Assembly: GCA_963930645.1 (NCBI GenBank)
Contig: OZ005657.1
Coordinates: 51,249,153 to 51,313,152 of the forward strand
Direction: 5' to 3'
Length of the DNA: 64,000 bases
Origin: Salticus scenicus
Lineage: Eukaryota > Arthropoda > Arachnida > Araneae > Salticidae
Positions 12,919-27,400 of the stretch are shown piece after piece (within the stretch, counting starts at the first letter, position 1; every line of letters starts with the position of its first letter). Under the pieces are notes generated by a model that was not told where the DNA came from, searched no databases, and saw only the letters and a program-made list of their open reading frames with translations. The position numbers and the translations under genes are program-made.

Positions 12919-15900
12919 CCCCTATAGGCACAAACAGCAAACATTAAGTTAAAATATATTCAAGACAAATTTCATAGTTAGCCATTTAATAAAAAAATTA
13001 ATGGTATAATTTTTAAAAATATTTACTGGTATTTAAACATTTTTAATTTCATAGTCCTGTTTACTAATAAAAAAATAAAAACTTCAATAACCAGCAATAC
13101 AGAATAAAAATAAATACAATGAGAAATATTACTTGATAACTCTATTTTTATGAAATTCATCTTGTTCAACACAAGAATGAAATTCACAATCTTCTAAACG
13201 AATCCACTCTTCCGTAACAACTGGTATGATATCATAACGTCCAACCACTTCTTTTCCTTGTCTAATTATGTCATTTAAACCCACTTCAACAGATGGCATG
13301 CCTTAAATTTAAATTATACTAATATAAGTAACTGATATAATCAATATTCATTAAGAAAACTAAACAACACTAAATATTTAATATAACTTAATAACGATTA
13401 ATTACATATGAGGAGCAAACATTCAAATCATGTTTTCTCCTTTGGATACAATTTTTCAGAACACACAAAAACTAATAAATTAAAAAATAACTAAACTTAA
13501 ATCTTAATTATTGTTTGTTTAGATGAATTACTAGTTAGTAGGGAGACATGTAGACATATCTAGGATAATATATAGATATACTATGTTATGTTAAGTTTAA
13601 AGAAAAATCACTAACTCAATTTTTTTTACTTTTGGAGAAAACTTGGTTTGAATTTTTTCTCCTTACATATAGTTACGACTTTGTAAATAATTGTAGTTAT
13701 TTTCATGTAATTTCATTCAATTAGGCTTAGTCAGGTTATAAAACGTTAATTTTCTGTATTTGTAGCTTGTTTTTGCATTAAAATAGCTCATTTTCCCTTA
13801 AAAACCTGTTAAAAAGCTTCACCAGGGCAGGTAATGGCCTTGGTGATGAATTTGGTGACTTTATCACTCCTGACGAGAAAATCTTTATTATCAATATATC
13901 GATTATCTAAGTTCTAACTGGATTATTACGGAAGTTACTGGAAAATTCTGGATTAATTGGAGGCTATAAAAAGGGTTGTGATCTGATCATTGAAGTCAGT
14001 TTCTCGCCAAGACATTGCAGAATGCATTGACACTTGCCAAGACATTGACTAAGCCTCTGCCATTGAATTGCAGCCAATTGCTGTGTGTAAATGCTATGGT
14101 ACAGTTTATGCTGTGACTTTTAAGTTGTCAGCTGTTATTTAAGCTGTGTTTTCTGGTGAAACTGATACTTGGTTTACAGATCTGGAATATTCTGTAAATA
14201 AACTTTTAAGCCACTGCAAGATTTGTCTCTCATTTATAGACAATTCACAAACCCCGAGCACACACACATAAAAATATATATAAATCCTCTAATGATAATT
14301 TTACTTTAAACTTTAGTTCCAGTGCCTTTATCTTCCAGTTTCTGAATGGTCAATCATGTAACATCATGTTCTCAAATAGTTTTGCACAATTCTGGTAGAA
14401 TCAGGATCTAGAAAATGTCTGTTAAGGCTGGATATTACTATTATCACTGATTGCTGATCTTCCTGGACCACAATACACTTAAACTACCATCTCTCTAGCC
14501 AAGACTTTTATGCACTCATACTTTATTGATGTAATCTTACCCTCTTTCATTAACACTGCCATAATAGTCGATACCATGTTTCTTGCACACTCCATAATTG
14601 CGATTTGTCACCAAGCTTCTAATAATTGTTTTACAATATGCCTCATCTGAATTCTCTGTCAGGTCAAGTAATTTTTCTTAGAACAAACAAGGGACATACA
14701 CAACTCCTGCAATAAGTTATTGATATACAGATAATCTTTTTACCCTTCATGACCTTTTATTAACAGACTTAACTTCTATGTATGTTTATGCTTTTTTAAA
14801 CTAGAAAATTATATATATTATGTATGTATAGTTAACAAAATTTCCCATAAAAACTAAGAATTAAATAATAATATTTCACTTTTGTAAATTTTTAAAAAAC
14901 TTTCTTTCTCCCTCCCTTCACTTCATTAAGAAAAAGTGTCTAAGAGAACATCCAATACATTCTACGATTTATTTATTTATTTTCAAAACCAAAAAACTGG
15001 TTACAGCAGAGAGAGAAAGGCTAATTTAGCTATAATTATAATATGTAATAAACAATACAGGGTTCTCATTTTACAAGAAACATGCATATATTTTAAATAT
15101 TTGTACTACATTAAAATTTATTTTATACATTCAAATACAGTAATAACTTATTAATAAAATATTGCCATATGTTTTTCTTTTAGTTCATACATTTAGCTGA
15201 ATAGTTTTATACAAAAAATACACACATATATACAGATACACACACACACATATACATTTGATAAATTTTTTAGGTACAGTACACTCTCAAAAATCCGCAC
15301 AGCTTAAAATGAAGTGTTTTGCGGATTTCTGAATTTTACAGATTTTAGAGTAATTTCTTTTATTTGCATCTTAGAACCTCATTTGAGAGGAAATCTTTAA
15401 GATACAATTTATATGTTATATATACAATGCTGAAATAAAGTGTGTCTAATATAAAATGCTGAAATAAAGTGTGTCTAGTACAAATATTTCATGAAATTTT
15501 AATTTAAAGAACTATTTTTATATATCACATTATAGTTACAAATTATCTAGATTTTTGAAAAGTCTGATCAATACTAGTTTAAGTAAGAATATTCATACAT
15601 ATTTATTTTCCTATAACCTGCAAAAAAGTCAGCAATTCTTGGTCAATCACATAAGTTTGTGCTATGAGAAAATTTGAGTATTTATCTGCATGAGAGAAAA
15701 TCTTTCATGAAAACTGTCTTTCTCCTTTTCCTCTAAATTATTATCATTTATTTTTTAATAATTATGTATAATTACACTTATCATTTTCTCCTCTGCAATA
15801 TGTTGAGTGATTGGTGATTCATCAGCATCAGTTAAACACCGATTTGTCTCTTAATACAGCTGAATTTTTGCAATCCACTAATCAACAAATCAATTGTGGC

Positions 15901-18900
15901 AATTATTAAAACAGGAGCACTGAAGACGGTACGCTTTAGGCTACCGAAACAGCTGTATGCACCTCAATAATTTTTCTTTGGCGTTTCTGACGTAGTAATT
16001 TTTTCCTGTTTTAATATTCCAACGCCAAGTCTCCTGCTATTAATTGTGGCAATGTTTGTTTACATTGCAAATGATATGCGGGTTTTAGAGAATTGTGGAT
16101 TTTAGGGTTGCGGATTTTTGAGAGTTGACTGTATTAACATATTTTGTGCTTTAATAGACTTAGAATTGACAAAAAAAAAAAAAAAAAAAAAAAGGTGTGT
16201 GTGTGTGGGGGGGGGGGGGGGGAGACTGTATTTTTAATACTTTTCTTACTTTATAAGCATATGGAAATATCTTGTATATTAAAACACAAAGCTACATTTT
16301 TAAGCCCAAAACTTATCATTTGAACATGCACGAAGAATTTTTGAGCCAATTCAAAATGACCATTTTATAAAAACTGTTCTATCACTAGAGGAATGGGGTA
16401 CAAAATTCATTCATACTTTGAAAAGAAGTATGGGTTATGGAAAAGAAAGGGGGGGGGGGGGGTGTAGATAAGTAGATAGATTTGCTTGCTTATTATAGAT
16501 ACTTTCTTCATTAATTATTTTTATTTTTAATATGCATTAAAAAAAAAAGATTATATGAGTTGGTAAAGAATATTTTCACTATCAATTACTCTATTTCAGT
16601 TTTAAGCTTTTATTTAATTATAAATTAAACTTTATTATATACAGGAAAACCTTACTTGAGCTTCTGTGCATTATCAAGAGACCTTTTGATGGAACTCCCC
16701 CTCATCATCGGTGGATTTCCTGGGTGGTCCACTTCTTTCGGTCAGCCTCTTCCTTTGTTTTTGTATTAAAATGTTGCCCCGATCAGCTCATTGCCATTAA
16801 CAGAATTATAATTCATGAGGATTTCTACAGTTTCTCTATCCAATGCATTTGTGCATTATCCAGAGACCTTTTGAGGGAGCTCCCCCTCATCATCGGTGGA
16901 TTTATTGGGTGGTCCACTTGTTTCAGCGAGCCTCTTCCTTTCTTAATACAACAAAGAAAAAGGAAGAGGCTCACCGAAAGAAGCAGACTACTCAAGAAAT
17001 CCACCAATGATGAGGGGGAGCTCCCTCGAAAGGTCTCTGTATAATGCACAGAAGCTCAAGTAAGGTTTTTCTGTCTATAATAAATTTAAAGCTTCTGGTT
17101 TTCAAAGTGTTTCGTAAATCAACTTTGTCAGAATAAATAATCTTTCTGTTTTTCAGTGTGATGATAAAATGATTTTCCAGATAATGTTTCAATATAAAAT
17201 ATAACAATATTAAAATTATAGATAGTGAATTATCCTAGACCGAGAATAAATCCTTAATTTTTGAAGCTCAATATTCCCTTGGAGAAAAATAACCAATTGG
17301 TAGTTTTTATTTTACATATGAAATTTTTTATTATTATTCAAAACATTTCAATTTGTTCATTCTAAGGCTCATTTTCAAACTACCACAGTTGCATTTCACA
17401 GTAAATGAATCATTAAATAGATTTTATCTAATGTTTACTTTTAAAATATTCTCATACATGATAGTTCTATAGGAATCAAGTACTTATATCTGATTCTATT
17501 ATTTATGTTTATCATATAATACATGATATTCTTAGTAATATCTCAGAATATGGACATTTAAATTTATTTATTTTTTAAACTGATTCAATAAAATTAACTA
17601 TGACCCTAACAGCACACTTGTCCATAGTACATCTTGAAGATGTCCATAAGATGTCTTTTTATCCTTAGGATATCCTAAGGTAATATAGTAAACTACTTGT
17701 AATGCATATAAAAAACTTTCTAAATATTTAATACTAAAATGATAAATGCATGAATTTACTTAAATTTTAGATAAACTTACCTGTTATAAATGCAAGAAAG
17801 AAAATCCTTACTCGAGCAAGTTGTTTATCTACATGGCCAGTTTTACTTTGCTCAACATAAAATTCATCTTGAGCTATAACTTGTACTTCTTCAGTTTTGT
17901 AAGTTAAAACTCTGTCTCTGTGAACTACCATACGAAACAGGACATCTTCAATTTCCTATCAATACAACAAACTAATTTATAAAAATTTACAAAATTTCAA
18001 AGTAATATTTTTTCAAGTAAAATGTGGGGGTCCATACTAGTGAGATTAGACAAAAATTATCATTATCAGAGAAAGATTTCCTTTTTGATACTGTATAAAA
18101 ATAATCTTTGATACTCTTTATGTTCAATTTTTTTTTTTTTTTTTTTTTTTAAGTTAGATTTGGCACATGTTCAATGCAAATTTGAAGTTCTTGTGCTGAA
18201 AATAGTATGTTTTGTCACAAAATATGAGATATGCATACACTTTATATCCAGCATGTGAGAATCGGGTGCTGATTTCAGTATTTTTCAGATCATTTCCATA
18301 TTTTATATATTATTACTGTAACAGGCATATTCTACTTTGGATATGCAGCAAAGACCACAATATGCATGAATGCTAGAGAAAAAGAGTGACATCACTTAGA
18401 AGACATGCACCAGTTCTTCATCTTCATAACATGTTATATGCCACAAAATAGAAATTATATTTGCATATTCATGATTGAAAAATGCCAGAGATTAAAATAT
18501 AGTTCAAAATTCCAGAGTCTCCAATCAAAATCAAGAGACTTGGCAAGTCTGTATTAGTATCAATATATAACAGAATACAAAAAATAGATAATAGTCTCAA
18601 TGAATCATAATACAAGTACAGAGAGAACCAATTATCCTGAATGGTTCAGACAAGACTATTCTGGATAACTGGTTGCTCACCAAAGCAACCCTCATTAATC
18701 ACTTTTAGAATGCATATGATTCAGATATTTAAATCTAAAATTAATATTTTTAATAATTAATAAGATTAAATATTTAATTAAACTGAAAATAAAATTAAAA
18801 AGTTTTAAAATTTTCAATCAAGACACATTATTAATCAGAATTTGAAATTGATAGAAAATATCTTTGAAACGTGTTGACTTTACATAAAAATCAAAATCAG

Positions 18901-21900
18901 TTCAAATCTAAATGTTTTTAACCAATATTGGTCAATGATTAAAAAACATTAAATATTTTTTAATAAGAATTAGAAAATAAGACCTGACTTTATATATATA
19001 TATATTTTTTTAATATATATTCTTTTATGAAAATTCATGTTTTTTACATCCATGAAAATGCAAAATATTCATACATTTTTAAAGATAATGTGATTTTATT
19101 TATCACCTTTCTCCCCCCCCCCCCCCTACTAAAAAAATAAATTCAGTACAGGGCCAATTTTCCCAGAATCCACTTTACCCAGCCTTTTCAAGATAACTTA
19201 AATTGCTATATGGTATCGTGTAGTGGCACCATCTATTGACATTTTTTAAAACAAAAAGCTATTTGTGCAATTTATGCTATAATATCAAACTATAGCAACA
19301 AAAATATGTTATGACAGATAATTATGCATTATATTTACATTCAAAACCAATTTGTGAAGTCTTTCATCGTTCTTTTCATCCTCCCATGAAGGCTTTGTGT
19401 CGGCTCCAGAAAATAGTAATAAATAGGTGCACATTGACATGTGCTGCACACCATGCAAACCAGTTTTTTTGGACAATTTTTGGCTCAATTTTTACAACCC
19501 TCTTTTGGATTTCAGCTTTCAGAAACTGGAGCAAATATTGGCTTATATAAAAGTTGCGTGAAAAGTTTTCATGTGTAATAGCAACATTAGATAAATAAAA
19601 TCCAAGAACACTGAACAAATTTTGGAAAACAGAACAATACACTGGGTTAAAATTAATATAAGAATGTTATTTAAAAAAAAAATACTTTTGTGGAAAATTT
19701 TTGCTGGAATTTAATAGTTCTAATGAACACTATCAAACAGAACCAAAAGTGTAAGAAATCTGCCCTTCCTGTATAAAAGTTAATTTTCAAAATCATACCC
19801 ATAAAATGTGAACAATCAAAGATATATATTATTGATTTTGATCACCAAGATTGTTTTCTAAGCTTAAAAGGATTAACAGCAAAAATAATACAAATAATAC
19901 CTGAATGAAGAACTTCATATCAGAATAAGAATGTGATCCTATTTTTAATAATTCAGATGTTTGTGGTGAATGCTGTAGGGGTAAACCAAGTTTTGCAACA
20001 TCACCCATAGACTGTACTTGACCTTGAGTTACTTTTGATATTTGGCCAGGACGAACACCCACTCTTTCTCTATAAAATTTATATTGCAATTTTACAGTAA
20101 ATATTTTTCCATACTGATCAAACTGTTGGGCTCCAACTTCTGATAAAGAATAACAAGCCTAAAAGAAAAAATATTCTAAATTTAACAATGCTGTATATTA
20201 AATCTATTGCAGTAAAACAATAAGTGATTCAAGTAATGCATTAGACCCATGGGCGTCGGCAGAATGGGGCAAGGGGGGGCACTTGTCCCCCCCTGGAAAA
20301 TTCTACTAAGCATTTTTTCTTTAAATTTAAAAGTATGCTATCAGAATTTTATTTAAAAAAAAAATATTTTTTTCAGGTTGTGCCCCCCCCCCCCTGAAAT
20401 TTTTTCTGGCGACGCCACTGATTATACCAAGCATTTTACATATCAATAAAAACATTAATAGAAATTAATGTAAGAAATATAGAGTAATTTTACTTCTATC
20501 ATTTTATCAAAGGATTAAATAAAATTTTACTCAAGAGCTGAGATGAAGAATTGAGCACTGTAAATCTAGCTCTGAGTTTAATTATAAAGCACTAATGTAA
20601 TTTTCTTATCTTTATAGAGAAAAAAATTGGTGATCAACTGAAAAAACTGATTCTCCTATGAATTTTATTTGTTAAACTTTGTTACTTTTGTGAAGCTTTC
20701 TCTCTCTCTCAAACTATTTACCAATGAATTTCTTTAATTCCTTTATGAATGCAACTTTTTATTTAATTTTTTATAACACAGAAAACATTTAGTAGGTTTG
20801 AACACATTTTCAATATTTAGGAGATTCATTTAAAACTTTTCATAAAAATTAAGAGTTAGCAATTGTTTTACTACAAGGGGTGTACTGAAAATAAGGTTTG
20901 TCATGTTGTTTAACAGAAAAGATGTAATAAAAAGTGAAAAAAAAAAAAAACTAATACATAACACACACACACACACAAAGAGATTCTTTTTAGAATTTAT
21001 GACAGAAGAAGCATTCACATAACTGCAATGACGCATGTGCAGAGTACCAAAGAAGATAGATAAGCAGTGGAACAGTGTGCCCAAGTTCATTCTACTACAA
21101 ATCAGTATGGCAGAAAGACTTGTGCTCAAAACATGGTCAAAAATACAAGTATGTTGTGTTCTGTTCTGTATTATGAATGGAATGTGATATTAGTAGTGTT
21201 TCAGTTATCCATGAACATCTACAGTGTTTATGGACACAATCACATTTCCTGTCAAAGATGCTGAGCACTGGTGCTCAATTTTTCAGTGAAAGCAGGCAAA
21301 ATATAGAAGAAATGATCTGAAATGTTCTCCACATCCATGACTGCAATGAACATTGGCACAGTACAAGAAATGGTATTAGCGAACAAGCCCATAACTGTTA
21401 AGACCATACTAGTGCATACTTGATAAGACCATACTTGAAATCTTAACATCTAACAATTCTGTTAATGACATTGAACACAGTATAATTCCACCAGAATGGC
21501 AGCACCTGATTCAACAAGTGAAGTGAAGGAAAGAAAGAAAAAGAGGAAAGTTCATGGGTAAACATACTGCCCAGCTTTAGTTGTCATTTCGAACTCTGAG
21601 GACAGCCCCGATTGGGATGCCAAAATATATATGCTCAACTTTTTATAAGGATTTTAAGTAAGGCGTATTTAGGGAACATTCTATAATGAACTTAAATAAC
21701 ACATATCTCTTTTAAGGAATTCTGAAAATACTTACATATGCTGGACAGAGGCAGATGGACAGACAGATACACTAATTCAAATAATATTCACGCATAAAAT
21801 TTGTTAGAAACACTTAACGTAATCGAAAATGCATTTCCTACCAGATTCCCAATAATAGCCCTCAGTGTAACTGAATATTTTTCTGTGATATTGTAAATCT

Positions 21901-23444
21901 TAATGCTAATCAAATAATATTCCATACAAAGCAATCTTTTGTGCATATGAATAACATATTTTAATTTCATTACGAATTGTGCAAAGTAAAATTATTAATG
22001 TATGTTTTATAGAAATACTTGTCATAGAAAGCAATGCTTTGGAATACTTTTGGGTGTTCCTGTACAAAACAAGTGGTGGTATTTCCTTCATTTTTAACAG
22101 AAAACTTTCAATAGTGAACTTGAATAACATATTTCAGTTTCATTAATATTTGTGTAAAGTAAAGGTATTAAAACATGGTTTACAGAAATACCTCTTATAG
22201 AACGCAATGCTTTGGAAGACTTTCATATATACTTATACACAAACTAGTAATGGTATTTACTCTATTTTAGGGGAAATTCAATAGTGAACTTGAATAACAT
22301 ATACCAGTTTTAATAAATTTCATGGACATTTACAGGAGTTAAAGAGCAGACAGGTAGACAAACCAAAGTCATTAACACTTTTCAACCTAGTTGGAAAATG
22401 CTAAAAAGATTACAAATGAATATTTATCAAATATGAGGCATTTTCTAGCTTCAAAATAGAATTTGTTGAACAAAATAAATAAATAAATAAATAAATATAA
22501 ATAAAAAATAAATTCTATTCTAAAAGAACAAAATTACTCCTATATTTAAGTTAACTTATAATAAACTCACCTCTACCTAACCTAAAAAATTATATTTTTA
22601 ATGTTACTCCCATTTCTTATATGAAACGGCATGAAATAGTAACAAGATTTTTAAAGAAATAAGACTAATATTCGGAAGCGCAGAAGATTTTTCAAATTTC
22701 ATCTACAAGCGATTTTTCAGTTTTATCTGCAGACGATTTTAACCTTAATTACGATAAATATCTAAAAATTGTTTTATCATTAAATTAAATAAAGCAGACG
22801 ATATTCAATTTTTATGTGCAGCTACTTTTTTGCTTCATTTATTAAAAGAATCTTTAAAAAATAGTTAGGAATGAAAGAAAATATAGTAAACAGAGTCTGA
22901 TTAATGCACGGGCTGGCTGGGTCATGGCCCTGAGGGGGAGGGCTATCCTTAGGAGCTCGAAATTCCGTTTACAGTACAAAAAATTTTAATTAATAGCTCT
23001 TTAGGAGGATTTTACTTCTGACAGCAAAGTTAAGTTTTACAAGGGTAAAATTTTACTTAAATATTCATTTTTGGATAAAATAGTAGGAAAATTGAAGGCT
23101 TCTTAGTCTTTTTTTTTTTTTTTTTAACTTGATTAGGTTATAGCATTTTTCGGCACTTTGTCAGGTGATTGTGGATCGCTGAAGACCCGAGGCATGTTAG
23201 AAACTGGAATGCGTAATTTGTAATGAAAAAAAGTCTGATAAAATTTTTGAACACTCTTGAATACTTCGAATTTAAGGGAAGACCATATATAAATGCAAAA
23301 AAAAAAAAAAAATCGTAATAAACACACCCACCTCCCAAAAAGGCACTTGCTAAAAAATTCATAACTTTTGAAGAAATTGAGATATTTAAAAAATTCAAAT
23401 TATAAAATAAAGTTTAAGAATGATATTTTTATGGTGAAAACCAT

Positions 23445-23475
<31 letters not shown>

Positions 23476-24414
23476 GGGCTAAAGTTTGTGGTATTATTTT
23501 TATACATGGATTCTGAGAAATGAGACAAAAGAAAAATGGTTCGGGTGACCAACAACCCATGATAACTTAATCGGGCTAAGAATAGTAAAAACCATGGAGA
23601 AGATTATAGGTGGGAGGGGGGGTGAATGCGCATCAGGCCCTAAGACCAGTTTTGGCTTGATCAAGCCCTGATAGTAAAATATTTTTCATTTATTTAAATA
23701 TAACCCCCCCTCCTCCCATAGGCATTCAGTGATTTTCATATAAAGTTATTAAAACATGTAATTAAAAATTAGGTCCCAATTTTATTTTTCTATTTATCCT
23801 AAATTATCTGCTAGTACCATTAGATATTTTCGAAGGATTTGCCACCCTGGGCTATAGCCCATATAGCCTCCTTAAATCCTCCTCTGTATATGGGTGGAAG
23901 AGCGATCGAAGAAATTGTGTCAGTAGACGTCTTGTACTGACAAAAATCTATTATGTGATAGAGAAAAACTGGCTTCATTTTTGGTTACAGCACACCAAAA
24001 GAAAACCATATGTATCAGCTAAAATTAACAAATCAAATTTTGCCAACATTAATTTTGTAGATCTGCATGATTAATGAAAAATTCAATAAAATATTATTAC
24101 AGGGTTGCTGATGCCATCTTTGCTATAGTAAATGATTTAGTACCATCTGAAACAATTGACAAATTAAATCAAATGGATAACAACATTAAATTTACTTTTG
24201 AAACTGAGCAAGGAAATAAACTTAATATTTTAGATGTAACTAACAATTACCAATTTGAAACAACTGTTACATTAACAGAGATATTATTGTTTGTTTATTC
24301 TCTGTTACTGTTGGTACAAGCAAAGGCTGCTCATTTTTTTCCTTCTTTTATTAGCATTTTCCCACTTCTTTTGTTACCTTAATAACTTTCTCTTAATTTT
24401 AGAAAAAAAAAATA

Positions 24415-24477
<63 letters not shown>

Positions 24478-27400
24478 ACTTACAAACTTTGAATAAACAC
24501 CATAAAATGCAATAAACTCGCCATGCAATAAAATGCAATAAACTGGTGAGTTTATTGCATTTTATGGTGTTTATTCAAAGTTTGTAAGTAATAATTTTTA
24601 CAACACCAGTTTTGTGATGCTTCTTTATTAAATATATATATATATATATTGCCGCCTGCCTCCTTCCTTCCTATCTTGTGTTTCTTAGGTTATTTTTTCA
24701 TTAATTTTGATAAGTTTATGGTTTTGAGTTGGGATTTGTTGTGTTACTTTATTGATTCGTTTGTTTTGCAGGCTGTTGATTAGTGGATCTGGTTTCTTTA
24801 CATTAGTGTATTTCATCCACTGATAAATTTTTTAAAAATCTTATTGGTCATTGGTGTTTCAGTGATCTTGTATCTGTTGCTTGGCTTTTACTATGCTTAA
24901 TAGATCATCTTTATTATATATATATATATATATATTAAGCAAAAGTTATTGTTATACACACTAAAATACATAAAGACAGGTGTAGTGGGATAATTTTATC
25001 TTTTTAGGAGCTCTTCTTTATTTAGATTAGGGGTTAACTAAGGGGTTAAACTTTTTTTTTTCCCCCCATGATTAAAACAGTCACCATTTCTGCTGGAAAG
25101 GCACAAAAATGGTAATCTGTTTGTTTACTTCTGGTATCAGTTTATCGTGAATAAATAGGCTACAATTTAATTACTGAGTAACAGACAAATGTTATGTTTA
25201 TACTTTTGTTAAACAAAATAGAAATTAATTTGCTTCATAAATAGACAATTTGTAATGCTTTTGAGCGTTTTCTTTACAGTTTTTCATTTGATTTTATGAA
25301 TTTAAATCATTACATATTTAATTACTTTAACAAAAAAGTTAAGACATATGAAATAATAGCAAGGTCAAGGTTTGAAATCTATTCGTATCATTGACTGAAA
25401 ATCTAATGGGCTACAAATTTTATTTGCTCTTTAAGTTTTTTACTAGTGAGCTATTTAAAATGAGAATCACTTATAAAGCTTTCTATTGTAAAAAGATTTG
25501 GCAATAATTTCTGAAATCTTATTTAATTTGTTTTTGAAGTGAGTTTCATTTGAGCAGACTATGATGGGCACAGTTTATATAAATCTAAATTGCATTAAGA
25601 TTATGTTTTGTTTATATTACAATAAAAACCCTACCTATCATTTATATAAAAATTGTATTAAAAAATTAAACCATATCGATAATGCAAAAAAAAAAAAAAA
25701 ATCAAATCTAAGTTTACTTCTGCTTGCTATACCAAACAACACAGGTGCTTCTAACAAAATGAAAAATGAAGCTTCAAATTTAAATATAAATATTCCTATA
25801 AAACCCAATCAATATTTTTCAATGAATTCATAAAGATAAGGACAAAATAGACCAAGAGGCATCTATATGTGAAATTAAATATAAAATTGAAAATAATAAT
25901 GAAGACTTTTACACAGGCATAATGAAACAAAAAAAGCTGATGTGGACACCACTTGACAACTGTAGGAATATACATATTTTTATGAAAACATTGACAGTTT
26001 TGTGTAAGGTAAATTAAGAGTCAGGTTCCAGTCCACAAAACTGCTACTCTAACCAAAAGCATCACGATAATATGATTATATATGCCACCGAGACAAATAT
26101 ACTAGTTTTTTTTGGAATAGTACTCAAGGGCTTGTTACAGAATACCTCATTGGCAAATGTACAGCTTAGAGTACAATGAAAATCTTTCGAGAATAGATGG
26201 CCCTGTTTTATTCTCTTTGGGAAAAATTAATGGAGAGGAACGATAAGTTTTACCAAAATAATTAACTCAGTTAAAATTGAGAAAGGCTTTCTGGCTATCC
26301 TGAAACAACATTTGCCGTAAAATTTTATTGCTAATCTCGCCATACTGCAAAATAGTAGCCAGCGTAGGTTTTTGGTCTTGGCATTGAATCTGACAACTTG
26401 GCGAACGAATTTGGTGAAAATTTGTAGTTTAGGGTTGACAAAATTTAGAAGCTCTAACTTCAATAATAACAGAGTTCTGGAATGTTTTGGAAAAATTCAT
26501 TGGTTTATTTTGCAGAACTAAATTCTTCAAAATTTCTATGAATGACTCACAGGAATCTAGTTCTGGACATTTTTTTAATGATGCATTGGTTTTTGGCACC
26601 GAACTACCTTGAAAATTCCATCAACCACTCACAATACTTTCGATGAATTCAAATTTCATTCAGACTTTGAAATATTCAGTTGTTCCTGATTTAGCGAAAT
26701 TTATGCTCTGCAGTGTATTTAACAATGTTTATCTGATTTCTGTAGTAAAAATGACCATTTCATTGGATTGTTTCAATAATAATTTTTGTAGCACAGAAAA
26801 GAAATGAATTCAACTACTTACTGAATATTAATTTAATAAAGTGCATTTGTCGACTAGAACTTGCTTAGTTCTTAAAGAATTACTTTCTACACACTAAAAT
26901 GTCAACATTTTTTATCTATATCATTACAGGCTCTATCTACGGGCTAAATATTCATTAAATGAAATACATTCGTCGACTAGAACCTACTTCTGTCTTAAAG
27001 AATCAATTTCTACAAGCTAAAATGTTGACAACTTTCACAAGAATAAAATTACAGACTCTATCTACAGGCTGAATATTCATTAAATAAAATGCATTCATCG
27101 ACAAGAACCTGCTTATGTCTTTAAGCATAACTTTCTACACACAAAGATGTCTTCAACTTTCATAACAATATCATTATTAAATCTATCATTAGCTTATTTT
27201 GAAATTTCTATGATGCTAGGTCATATATAATGGCCAAAACCTTTGTATTTTTGGTCATTATGAATATAATTTTCCTAAATATCTCCAAAACAGAAAATCA
27301 TAAAAAGTCCAAAAAGAGAGGTGCATAACTAGAATGTTATAAGAAACCTACATACCAATTTGCAACAGTCTAGGTCCAACTGTTTTTGAGTTATGCGAGA

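Noticed and set aside
16724..17207. Frames of 71-106 codons in the foldback element
   Set aside because: Both strands are open because the arms are inverted copies; no transposase motifs.
25561..25833. 90-codon plus-strand frame in intron 1
   Set aside because: Lys/Asn-rich translation of AT-rich DNA with a poly(A)-derived KKKKK; no domain.
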